From Proluteimonas flavola (GTDB lineage Bacteria; Pseudomonadota; Gammaproteobacteria; Xanthomonadales; Xanthomonadaceae), in NCBI RefSeq assembly GCF_021191705.1, contig NZ_JAIWPU010000030.1, positions 1 to 39,640 of the forward strand: DNA of 39,640 nucleotides, read 5' to 3'. Numbering within the stretch: the first letter of the stretch is position 1; each line of letters opens with the position of its first letter. The notes under the pieces are model-generated. The model was not told the origin of the DNA. It was given only the letters and a program-made list of their open reading frames with translations, and searched no databases. The position numbers were made by a program, and so were the translations under genes. Below, one piece after another: positions 32,468-39,640 of the stretch.

Positions 32468-33772
32468 TCAGTCGTCCTTCGCGAACCGGATCACCAGCCC
32501 CGCGCGATCGTCTGTCGCCCAGATCGCGCCATCGCTGGCGACGGCCAATCCCACCGGCGAGCCCTGCGGGCGCACGCCGCGCTCGAGGCCCCAGCCGGGC
32601 GTCAGGATCACCGGCGTCGCCGCGGGTCCGGCGCCGTAGGCGCGCATGCCCTGGCCGTAGACCGGGAAGCGCGGATTCGCGTCCGGCACCGGCACGCCGC
32701 GCGCGTCGACCGCGAAACTCGCGATGCGTCCGCCGATGGAGCGGTGACCGTGCCAGGTCATCAGCAGACGGCCCTGCAATGCGGGAAACATCGCGCCCTC
32801 GTACCAGAGCATGTCCAGCGGCGCGGCGTGCGGGGGCAGCAGCGATGCGGGCGCGGTGTGCGCATCGGAGCGGCACCAGTCGGCCCGGTCGCGCCAGGCG
32901 GGCGTGGCCTGCGCGCTGTCCGCGCAGTAGGGCCAGCCGTAATGGCGGCCGGCTTCGATGATGTTGAGTTCCTCGAAGGGCGACCAGCGTGTGTCGAAGT
33001 CGTAGCTATTCTCGCCCTGCAGCACCGTGCCCGATGGATGCACCGCGAGTGCCAGCGAGTTCCGCAGCCCGCGGGCGAAGATTGCGTAATCCGGCGACCA
33101 GCGGCCGTCGCCGTCGTAGCGGTACAGACGCAGGCTTGCGGCATCCTCGGCGCCCTCGCTCTGCGCGCACAGGCCTGAAGCCGTCCGCGCGCCGGCGCCC
33201 CTGCACTGGTCGCTCGGTGCGCCCACGTTGACCAGCAGGTCGCCGTTGGGCAGGAACACGAACTTCGACAGCGGATGACGGTGATCGTGCAGGCGGTTGT
33301 CCGGCAGGCCGACGATCACCTCTTCCACCGTGTCGCCTGGCGCCTCTGCATCCGGGTCGAAGCGGACGATGCGGCTCATCTCGCCGACATACACCTGGCC
33401 GTCCGGGCCACGCGCGATCGCATGCGGCAGATGCAGGCCATCGAGCACGCGCTGCACGCCGGCCGCGCCATCGGGCCCGGTGCGCAGTCGCCAGACCACG
33501 CCACGCGCGCCGTCCCACGCGCCCAGGTCGGTGACCAGCCAGGTGTCGGCATCGAGCTGCAGCAGGGAGCGCGGCAGGCGCATCGACCGCGACGGATCCG
33601 CCGTGGTCGGCCCGACCACCAGCCCCGCGCACATGCCGCGCATCGTTTCGATGGCGAGGCGCGGGTAACCGCCGCAGGTCCCGCTTTCGACGGCATGACG
33701 CTCGCGCGCCGCGCACAGCGCGACAGGCAGCGACGACAGGCAGATCAGCAGGCAGACGCGCAGGCCACGCAT
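32468..33772 (-). CDS. exported PQQ-dependent sugar dehydrogenase-like beta-propeller
   Basis: A 434-aa protein with a Sec signal peptide (about 1-21: LRVCLLICLSSLPVALCAAR) and a glucose/sorbosone dehydrogenase-type six-bladed propeller. Typical pieces are LHLPHAIARGPDGQVYVGEM, LSKFVFLPNGDLLVNVGAPS, ARGLRNSLALAVHPSGTVLQ, FEELNIIEAGRHYGWPYCAD, QGRLLMTWHGH and SPVGLAVASDGAIWATDDRA. Family members oxidise sugars or alcohols with PQQ in the periplasm. I see no PQQ synthesis genes, so catalysis is inferred only from the fold. Confidence 0.88.
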   Translation of the reverse strand: MRGLRVCLLICLSSLPVALCAARERHAVESGTCGGYPRLAIETMRGMCAGLVVGPTTADPSRSMRLPRSLLQLDADTWLVTDLGAWDGARGVVWRLRTGPDGAAGVQRVLDGLHLPHAIARGPDGQVYVGEMSRIVRFDPDAEAPGDTVEEVIVGLPDNRLHDHRHPLSKFVFLPNGDLLVNVGAPSDQCRGAGARTASGLCAQSEGAEDAASLRLYRYDGDGRWSPDYAIFARGLRNSLALAVHPSGTVLQGENSYDFDTRWSPFEELNIIEAGRHYGWPYCADSAQATPAWRDRADWCRSDAHTAPASLLPPHAAPLDMLWYEGAMFPALQGRLLMTWHGHRSIGGRIASFAVDARGVPVPDANPRFPVYGQGMRAYGAGPAATPVILTPGWGLERGVRPQGSPVGLAVASDGAIWATDDRAGLVIRFAKDD

Positions 33773-33864
33773 GTCGAATTCCGAAAGTGGGCACGGTGTA
33801 CGTGGGCTCGCACAACGCGCGCGGACCGTCCATGCCGGCAGATCGACGCGCGGGCGCGCATCCG

Positions 33865-34065
33865 TCAGCCGTAGTCATCCACGCCGATGATCCTGCACAC
33901 CTCTTGCTCGTTGTAGCCGTGGAAGCGGCGGCCGCGCGTGGTGTGCGTGCGGGCGAACAGCTTGCCGTTGGCGTCGTTCCGCTCACGCTTTTCCGTCAGC
34001 AGCCACTTGGCGTAATCGTGTGTCAGGTTCCGCTCCCGGGTCGGGTCGCGTTTCATTCGGGCCAT
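33865..34065 (-). CDS. small conserved hypothetical protein (66 aa)
   Basis: A very basic 66-aa protein: MARMKRDPTRERNLTHDYAK, then WLLTEKRERNDANGKLFART, then HTTRGRRFHGYNEQEVCRII. I recall closely similar short unnamed proteins in many bacteria. The composition suggests nucleic-acid contact. It lies upstream of the sugar dehydrogenase-like gene on the same strand, with 92 nt between. Start ATG 34065. Confidence 0.72.
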   Translation of the reverse strand: MARMKRDPTRERNLTHDYAKWLLTEKRERNDANGKLFARTHTTRGRRFHGYNEQEVCRIIGVDDYG

Positions 34066-34210
34066 CGTCTGCGTCCTCGCCTGGATCCGCAGGCGTTCCG
34101 GGCAGGCGCATGCGGGGGCGCACAGGATACGCGGCCAGAACGCGATCGGCGCACGGGGAACCGGCCTTCCATTCGACGCGATGCCTCCCCGCGGCTGCAC
34201 AAGCGGTGCG

Positions 34211-34384
34211 TCACGGCGACAGGCGTGCGGACGGGCGACTCGGCCTTATGCATGTTGGCGTACATGCGGAAGTTACGATGCCACCAGCTCGCCGATGCAT
34301 CGGCGCCGGTTCCGCCGCAGGCGCGTCAGCCAGGAACGCGGCAGTGGACACCAGACACGCGGCGTATCGCAATCGACGGGACAT
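34211..34384 (-). CDS. possible 57-aa exported small protein
   Basis: The frame from ATG 34384 opens like a signal peptide (RRLRYAACLVSTAAFLADAP) and has GGAG 8 nt upstream. The mature part is short and Pro/Arg-rich with no recognisable family, and may be the decayed remains of a longer gene. It is the only candidate in the 570-bp gap 34066-34635; otherwise I see nothing there. Confidence 0.3.
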   Translation of the reverse strand: MSRRLRYAACLVSTAAFLADAPAAEPAPMHRRAGGIVTSACTPTCIRPSRPSARLSP

Positions 34385-34635
34385 CGTCGGGCTCCATTCG
34401 AGACGGCCCGTCCGCACTGTGCAGGGTGGGCCCGGCAAGGCGTTCAAGCTATGGTGCCCCCGGCCGCCTGCACGCATGCCAGAAGTCGCAGGCCCCGGTC
34501 TGGACGCGCCCGACCGCGGTTCTGGACTGCATCGAGTTCTGGTTCACTTCATCGGGACCACGCCGCGCCGCTGCGGTGACATGGGCCCGCCTGCGGATCA
34601 ATCTGCAGGCCAGTCGCAAACAACAGGTGAGACGC

Positions 34636-35634
34636 ATGGATTCCAACGTCTGGATGACGACAGTGTTGCTGACGCTGACGGGGGTGACCGCCGGCTGCGC
34701 CAGTGGGCCGGACGTCGCAGGCGATCCCGTCGCTCAACGTGTGGCGCAGCAGCACTCGTCTGCACCGCTTTCCCGCACAGCCGTGCGGCGATGGCACGCG
34801 CCGCCGCATGCCGCCGCACACCCGGATCCCCCTGCATTCGAGTACGCCTACACCGCGCCCCAATCGCCGGATCTTCAACCGATCTACGCACGCGTGCGCG
34901 AGGTCGATCTGCTGCGGGTCTTGCCGGAAGTGCAGGCGATCAACAGCATGTTCGTGCTGCCGCGTCCACTGCGGTTCGTCACCACCGAATGCGGAGAGTT
35001 CGGTGCGTTCTATCGCGTCGCCGACGCCGAAGTGGTGCTGTGCTACGAGACGCTGCGCACGCTCTACGCGCGTGGCCAGGCGCAGCAGCGCCTGCAGGGC
35101 CTGGGCGACGACCATCCACTGCGCTACGTGCAGGCGAACGTGAGGTTCATCGTGTTGCACGAAACCGGCCACGCGCTGGTGCATCTGCTGGATCTGCCGG
35201 TCACCGGCCGCCAGGAAGATGCAGTGGACCAACTGGCGGCCATCCTGATGTTGCGCTTCGCCGGCGTGGAAGAAACACCGGCCGAGGTGACCGACAACCT
35301 CCGCATGGCCGCCAACTGGATGCTGTCGCGCAGCACCGGCGCCTACAACCTGGACGCCTACGCCGACGAACACGCGCTGGGCGAGCAGCGCTACTTCAAC
35401 CTGCAGTGCCTGATCTACGGCACCGATCCGGACGGGTTTGCAGGCATGGTCGGCGCAGGCGACCTGACCGCTGCGCGCGCCAACGGCTGCGCACGCGAAA
35501 CGCGTCTGGTCACCCGCGCCTGGCTGCGCCTGCTGCTGCCCTACCTGGCGCCCGGCTACGAGGCCTACGGGGATGAAGCGTCGCAGTATCTGCGGACAAC
35601 GGACCCGGCCCATCCGTCCCGTTCCGACGGGTGA
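34636..35634 (+). CDS. DUF4344 family exported metallopeptidase
   Basis: A 332-aa protein. The N-terminus is a signal sequence (VLLTLTGVTAGC), with a possible lipoprotein cysteine at C21 although the lipobox is imperfect. The peptidase domain spans about 70-330 and holds HETGHALVHLLDLPVTGRQE with HETGH at 175-179, followed by the acidic EDAVDQLAAILMLRF helix that probably provides the third zinc ligand. Paired cysteines (TECGEF, VLCYET, LQCLIY, NGCARE) suggest disulfides. Substrate unknown. It is followed by another exported HExxH protein. Confidence 0.85.
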   Translation: MDSNVWMTTVLLTLTGVTAGCASGPDVAGDPVAQRVAQQHSSAPLSRTAVRRWHAPPHAAAHPDPPAFEYAYTAPQSPDLQPIYARVREVDLLRVLPEVQAINSMFVLPRPLRFVTTECGEFGAFYRVADAEVVLCYETLRTLYARGQAQQRLQGLGDDHPLRYVQANVRFIVLHETGHALVHLLDLPVTGRQEDAVDQLAAILMLRFAGVEETPAEVTDNLRMAANWMLSRSTGAYNLDAYADEHALGEQRYFNLQCLIYGTDPDGFAGMVGAGDLTAARANGCARETRLVTRAWLRLLLPYLAPGYEAYGDEASQYLRTTDPAHPSRSDG

Positions 35635-35873
35635 AGCAGACCGGTGCCAGGCGCGCTTGCCCGGTCGTCTGAACGCACGCGCCGATTGCGAAGCGCCGAC
35701 CGAACCGCCACGCGTCGAGATCGGACACGACCCGCAACCGCAACGCAGCCGGCGCCGCACGCACTCGCGCGCGATGGTCGAAGCCGGGACACACCGGGCG
35801 GGAAGTCCGCCCGCCTGCCGGTACGCCGGCACGTGCCCTGGCTCGGATATGCTCCGCATCGCCATACGACACG

Positions 35874-37214
35874 ATGACGCCCATGCCCCGTCCGCACCTG
35901 CTCCACGCCCTCCCCGCCCTGGCGTGTGCGCTGGCCCTGTCCGTCGCGGCACCGGCACATGCCGCACCCGACCGCGCCGGCGCGGTCCGCGTCTTCGAGA
36001 CGGCGGGCACGCTGTGCGAGCGTGACGGCGGCGCGCTGTGGGGCGAATCGCTGTGCGGCCCGGTCCTCCTCGTCGATCCCGCGGACCGCGCCGTCATCGC
36101 GAACCAGCAGGACCCCGGCGGCGTACTCGTGGAACAGGACGGCGTCTTCATCGGCACGCTGCCGCCCACGGCGATCCTTGCGAACACGCGCGTGCAGTGG
36201 TCGGGCACGGACTGGACGCAACTGCTGTGGCCGCTGCCGCAGGAAGGCAGCCTTCTGCGCGTGCTGCTGACGCATGAAATGTTCCATCGGATCCAGCCCA
36301 GGCTTGGCCTCACACGCAACGAGGCCGGCAACCGCCATCTCGACACGCTCGAAGGCCGCTACCTGCTGCAACTCGAATGGCGCGCCCTGGCCCGAGCCGT
36401 GATGGCGGTCGATGCCGATGTACGCCGCGCGCACGTCGTCGATGCGCTCGCATTCCGGTCCGAGCGTCGCCGCCTGTTCGCCGACGCGGCCGCGGAAGAA
36501 GCGGCGCTCGAAATCAACGAGGGGATTGCCGAGTACACCGGCGTGCGCCTGGGCCTGTCGCGCGACGAAGAGCGCCGCGCGTTTGCCGTCTTCGATCTCG
36601 CGCGCTTCCTCGGCTCGCCCAGCTTCGTGCGCTCCTTCGCGTATGCCAGCGGCCCCGCCTACGGGCTGCTGCTCGACGACGCCGATCCCGAATGGCGCGG
36701 CAGACTGGACGCAGACGCCGACCTCGGAGCACTGCTCGCGCGCGCATTGCGCATCGAAGCCGCCGTACCGGCCGATCCCGACACCCGCCACCGCCGTTAC
36801 GATGCCGACGGTAGCCTGCGCACCGCCGAGGAGGCACGCGACCGCGACCGCCTCGACCGCGTCGCCAGATGGCGCGACACGCTGGTGGAGGGCCCGGTGC
36901 TGGTGCTGCCGCTCCAGAACATGAACCTCCAGTTCAATCCGCAGACACTCGCCGCACTCGACGATATCGGCACCGTCTACCCCACGCTGCGCCTCACCGA
37001 TACCTGGGGCGAACTCGCCGTCGTCGAAGGCGGCGCCGCGCTGGTACACGCGGATTACAGAAGCGCGACCGTCGCATTGCCGCAGGACGGTGACGGCACG
37101 CAGGGCGAAGGCTGGACGCTGACCCTGACGCCGGGATGGACGCTGGTACCGGGATCGCGCGCGGGCGACATGACGCTGGTGCGCGATGGAGAGGCGCCTG
37201 CTTCGGGGCCATGA
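35874..37214 (+). CDS. exported protein with gluzincin-like HExxH motif
   Basis: A 446-aa protein with a Sec signal peptide (about 1-31, ending APAHAAPD). Residues 134-138 read HEMFH within LLRVLLTHEMFHRIQPRLGL, and 75 residues later comes EINEGIAEYTGVRLGL (E216/E220), the pattern of gluzincin peptidases (HExxH, then NExxAE on a later helix). The C-terminal third is beta-rich without known motifs. I know no characterised member, so peptidase activity is inferred from the motif alone. It starts ~240 nt after the DUF4344 gene on the same strand. ATGs at 35874 and 35883 are both possible. Confidence 0.78.
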   Translation: MTPMPRPHLLHALPALACALALSVAAPAHAAPDRAGAVRVFETAGTLCERDGGALWGESLCGPVLLVDPADRAVIANQQDPGGVLVEQDGVFIGTLPPTAILANTRVQWSGTDWTQLLWPLPQEGSLLRVLLTHEMFHRIQPRLGLTRNEAGNRHLDTLEGRYLLQLEWRALARAVMAVDADVRRAHVVDALAFRSERRRLFADAAAEEAALEINEGIAEYTGVRLGLSRDEERRAFAVFDLARFLGSPSFVRSFAYASGPAYGLLLDDADPEWRGRLDADADLGALLARALRIEAAVPADPDTRHRRYDADGSLRTAEEARDRDRLDRVARWRDTLVEGPVLVLPLQNMNLQFNPQTLAALDDIGTVYPTLRLTDTWGELAVVEGGAALVHADYRSATVALPQDGDGTQGEGWTLTLTPGWTLVPGSRAGDMTLVRDGEAPASGP

Positions 37215-37382
37215 TCGATTGAACGTCGGACACGTCGACCTGTCCCGCGATGGATGCTGCGACCGAACGTCGCATGCATGCGCGCGAACTTGACGCATCG
37301 CCGATGCGACATTTCAATGGGTCCGCTCTGTGACCTGCCCCGACCCACCGCCGGTTTTCGCACCGCGCCCATTGGAGACGCC

Positions 37383-38231
37383 ATGCGCGAGACCAGCCCC
37401 CCTGTCCATTCCGGCCTGCGCGGCCGACTGCATGGCTTCATCGTCCACCCGCGCGTGCAGGCGGGCATCCTGGCGCTGATCATCGTCAACGCCGTCCTGC
37501 TGGGCCTGGAGACGTCGCCGCAGATCATGGCCGCAGCCGGCGGTGCGATCCGCGCCGCCGACACCGCGATCCTGACGATCTTCGTCACCGAGATCGCGAT
37601 CCGCCTGTTCGTCCACCGCGCGCGGTTCTTCCGCGATCCGTGGAGCCTCTTCGATTTCGCCGTCGTCGCGATCGCACTGGTGCCGGCGACCGGCCAGTTC
37701 TCGGTGCTGCGCGCGCTGCGCGTCCTGCGCGTGTTGCGTGTGCTGACCATCGTGCCGTCGATGCGTCGCGTGGTCGGCGCACTGCTCGGCGCCGTGCCCG
37801 GCCTGCTCTCGATCGGCGCGGTGCTGGTGATCATCTATTACGTGTGCGCCGTCATCGCGACCAACCTGTTCGGCAGCGCGTACCCGGACCGGTTCGGCGA
37901 TCTCGGCCGCTCGCTGTATTCCCTGTTCGAGATCATGACGCTGGACAGCTGGTCGACCGGCACCACGCGCCCGATGATGGCCGAGTTCCCCTATGCCTGG
38001 GCGTTCTTCATCCCCTTCATCCTCGTCGCCAGCTTCACCATGCTCAACCTCTTCATCGGCGTCATCGTCGATGCGATGCAGACTGTGTCCAAGGCGGAAC
38101 ACGACGACACCCTCGACGCGATCGACCGCACCCAGGACCACATCGAGGCCGAGCTGCAGACCGAAGTGCGCGCACTGCGTGGCGAGATCCGGGATCTGCG
38201 TGCACTGCTGGCGGCGCGTGGATCGAAATAA
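37383..38231 (+). CDS. BacNav-type voltage-gated cation channel
   Basis: A 282-aa one-domain six-helix channel that forms tetramers in the inner membrane. S1 is near 27-43 and S2-S3 fall within 58-101. The S4 sensor, SVLRALRVLRVLRVLTIVPS (about 107-126), has an Arg at every third position. S5 lies near 141-161, the pore loop is SLYSLFEIMTLDSWSTG, and S6 is about 206-231 (FILVASFTMLNLFIGVIVDA). A C-terminal coiled coil follows (IEAELQTEVRALRGEIRDLR). The selectivity filter reads TLDSWS (186-191), with Asp where NaChBac and NavAb have Glu. GGAG lies upstream of ATG 37383. Confidence 0.93.
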   Translation: MRETSPPVHSGLRGRLHGFIVHPRVQAGILALIIVNAVLLGLETSPQIMAAAGGAIRAADTAILTIFVTEIAIRLFVHRARFFRDPWSLFDFAVVAIALVPATGQFSVLRALRVLRVLRVLTIVPSMRRVVGALLGAVPGLLSIGAVLVIIYYVCAVIATNLFGSAYPDRFGDLGRSLYSLFEIMTLDSWSTGTTRPMMAEFPYAWAFFIPFILVASFTMLNLFIGVIVDAMQTVSKAEHDDTLDAIDRTQDHIEAELQTEVRALRGEIRDLRALLAARGSK

Positions 38232-38331
38232 CGATGGCGCGCATCTTGCGGCCCGCGCATCGCGATCGAATTCGGCAGAGTGACCGGCGCCGCCATCTTC
38301 CCGTGGGGCTATCCTGCCAGCCTTGTCCGCA

Positions 38332-38781
38332 ATGCCGAATCCGATGACCCGTCGACCGCTGCGCCGCATCGCCTTCCTGTCTGTCCTGCTGCTCGCCGCG
38401 TGTGGCAGCCCCCCGCCCTACACCGGTGGCGACGTGGCCGAACTGCAGCGTCACGACATCACGGCTGGAGAAGGCGCGCCTGCAGCGACCGGCGACACGG
38501 TCACCGTGCATTACATCGGCTGGCTCCACGATCAGAACGCACCCGACAAGCGTGGCGCGCAATTCGACAGTTCGCGTGACCGCGGTCAGCCCTTCGTGTT
38601 CGAACTCGGTGCCGGCCGCGTCATCCGTGGCTGGGACGAGGGCGTCGCCGGCATGCAACGCGGCGGCACACGGGCACTGCATATCCCCGCCTGGCTCGGT
38701 TACGGCGAGCGCGGCGCCGGCAGGGCGATCCCGCCGGGCGCATCGCTGGTGTTCGAGGTGGAGTTGCTGGAGATCCAGTAA
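38332..38781 (+). CDS. FKBP-type peptidyl-prolyl isomerase lipoprotein
   Basis: A 149-aa protein with a lipoprotein signal (RRIAFLSVLLLAACGS, lipobox LAAC, C24) and one FKBP domain (about 45-149). The latter shows GDTVTVHYIGWLHD, FDSSRDRGQPFVFELGAGRV, IRGWDEGVAGMQRGGTRALH, LGYGERGAGRAIPPGASLVF and a closing VELLEIQ. It would fold proline-containing envelope proteins from a membrane anchor. ATG 38344 is an alternative start giving the same signal peptide. Confidence 0.93.
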   Translation: MPNPMTRRPLRRIAFLSVLLLAACGSPPPYTGGDVAELQRHDITAGEGAPAATGDTVTVHYIGWLHDQNAPDKRGAQFDSSRDRGQPFVFELGAGRVIRGWDEGVAGMQRGGTRALHIPAWLGYGERGAGRAIPPGASLVFEVELLEIQ

Positions 38782-38888
38782 TCAGGCCGCGCCGCCGGCC
38801 GTGGGCCCGCGGCCGGCGATGGGGTAATCTCTGCGCGCCGCGCGACCGGGATGCCGCCGCTGCGGCACCGACACAAGGGGATCCACGC

Positions 38889-39464
38889 TTGCCTGCCGCG
38901 CACGTCCGAGCGACGCATCCGTCGCCGCCTGCCGCGCGCCGATCCGGCGCGTGCGCCACCATCCGCCGCGTCCTGCTGTGCGGCTGGCTGCTGGCCGCCT
39001 GTGTGCCGGCCGCATCCACGGCCGCCGGCGCGACCCCGGCCGATCGCCTCGAACCGGACTACACCAACACGCTGCGCCACTACGGCGACGAACAGGGCCT
39101 GCCGCAGGCCAGCGTCAACGCGATGCTGAAGGCACGCGATGGTTTCCTGTGGTTGGGGACGTTCGGCGGCCTGGTGCGCTTCGATGGGCGCGAGTTCCGC
39201 ATCTACGGCCCGGTCGACCATGTCCAGGGCGGCGGCCGCGGGCCGGCGAGCAACCGCATCCTGGCCCTGCACGAGGACGACCGCGGCCGGCTGTGGATCG
39301 GCACGCAGGAGGCGGGCATCGGCCTGCTCGAGCAGGGACGCTTCCGGCAGTTGCCGGTCTGCGAGGGCCGCTGCCAGGTCAATCATTTCTTCCGCGCCGG
39401 CGCCCGGGAACTGTGGGTGCTCAGTACCATGCCTTTCAACGTCTTTGAGAGGTTTGCGTCGTAA
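38889..39464 (+). pseudogene. two-component-type sensor propeller protein, truncated by an insertion sequence
   Basis: The frame starts at TTG 38889 behind AAGGGG, has a signal-like segment (RRVLLCGWLLAACVPAASTA) and then Reg_prop beta-propeller repeats: HYGDEQGLPQASVNAMLKAR with DGFLWLGTFGGLVRFDGREF, and SNRILALHEDDRGRLWIGTQ. Such proteins normally run 700-1000 residues to a histidine kinase or GGDEF domain. Here the match ends at about ARELWVLST (near 39427), after which unrelated sequence brings a TAA. The rest of the gene lies beyond the insertion or the contig end. Confidence 0.82.
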
Positions 39465-39640
39465 GCTTTTCCGCAGTCAAGCAAGCGGAGCAGGCCCATC
39501 TGGCAGGTTGTCCTTGAGAAGTACGCGCAACAGGCGCCGGCGGCGGTGATGACGCGGCTGGCGCTGGATCAGGCGCTGCCGGCGCAGTGGATCGACGAGG
39601 TGTTCGAACACAATCGCCAGCGCCAGTATCCGCGCGAGCT
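39425..39640 (+). mobile_element. left end of an IS4-type insertion sequence, cut by the window end
   Basis: Sequence unrelated to the propeller begins at about 39425-39432 and leads into a transposase reading frame. The exact terminal inverted repeat and target duplication cannot be fixed because the right end is missing. The contig probably stops here because the element is multicopy. Confidence 0.65.
39465..39640 (+). CDS. IS4-type transposase, N-terminal fragment
   Basis: The open frame after the TAA reads IWQVVLEKYAQQAPAAVMTR, then LALDQALPAQWIDEVFEHNR and QRQYPREL up to the end. This matches the opening of IS4-type transposases as I remember them. No ATG, GTG or TTG precedes the matching segment in frame, so the true start is unclear; the junction may be slightly misassembled. 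The catalytic DDE residues would lie beyond the window. Confidence 0.68.

Noticed and set aside
33787..34635. Long N-terminal extension of the DUF4344 frame
   Set aside because: It crosses the 66-aa gene on the other strand and precedes a clear signal peptide at 34636.

Overview
The window is high-GC (roughly two-thirds or more G+C by eye), densely coded gammaproteobacterial DNA. The serC-pheA-aroA order, the PHA-granule genes, the msrP-msrQ pair and the style of the proteins point to a Xanthomonadaceae relative of the Lysobacter/Luteimonas/Xanthomonas type. This is inference from gene content; no marker gene settles the genus. Both ends look like assembly-contig ends: the first ~95 bases are poly-G/poly-C junk and the last ~200 bases run into an IS4-type transposase.

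Layout. 111-3692 (minus): serC-pheA-aroA, overlapping amino-acid biosynthesis genes. 3824-5472 (plus): msrP-msrQ periplasmic methionine sulfoxide reductase. 5652-11170: an FHA membrane protein, a PHA-granule regulatory protein, a PhaF-like phasin, a membrane-anchored Mrr-like nuclease, acyl-CoA-binding protein and a TetR regulator, interspersed with REP-like and MITE-like palindromic elements. 11693: tRNA-Val(CAC). 11977-13922: a transglutaminase-like protein plus a zinc metallopeptidase. 14077-15389: two overlapping TenA genes, one with and one without the catalytic cysteine. 15624-19557: an unknown Ala-rich protein, SlyD-like FKBP, an internally deleted YaiI, RlmF and a small secreted protein. 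19740-20258: a decayed AraC/EamA fusion. 20302-24894: DUF4126, a ParB-like protein, a 50-aa basic protein, a TrmY-like methyltransferase, a DUF1456 protein, a pseudouridine-synthase-like protein with an altered active site, and a SnoaL-like protein. 25266-28057: an SPFH/zinc-ribbon/membrane operon resembling Bacillus ydjGHI. 28123-31281: a retropepsin-like protein divergent from an OmpR-type two-component system. 31442-38781: CHAD protein, sugar dehydrogenase-like propeller, two exported HExxH proteins, a BacNav-type voltage-gated channel and an FKBP lipoprotein. 38889-39464: a sensor propeller gene cut by the IS.

Most notable: three families of palindromic non-coding elements that all end in CTAG/CTAA, two of which overlap a neighbour's TAG stop codon; the coupled TenA pair; a channel with a TLDSWS selectivity filter; a pseudouridine-synthase fold lacking its catalytic Asp; and several genes caught decaying (AraC/EamA, dodecin-like, YaiI). 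No CRISPR array, prophage or complete mobile island was seen.
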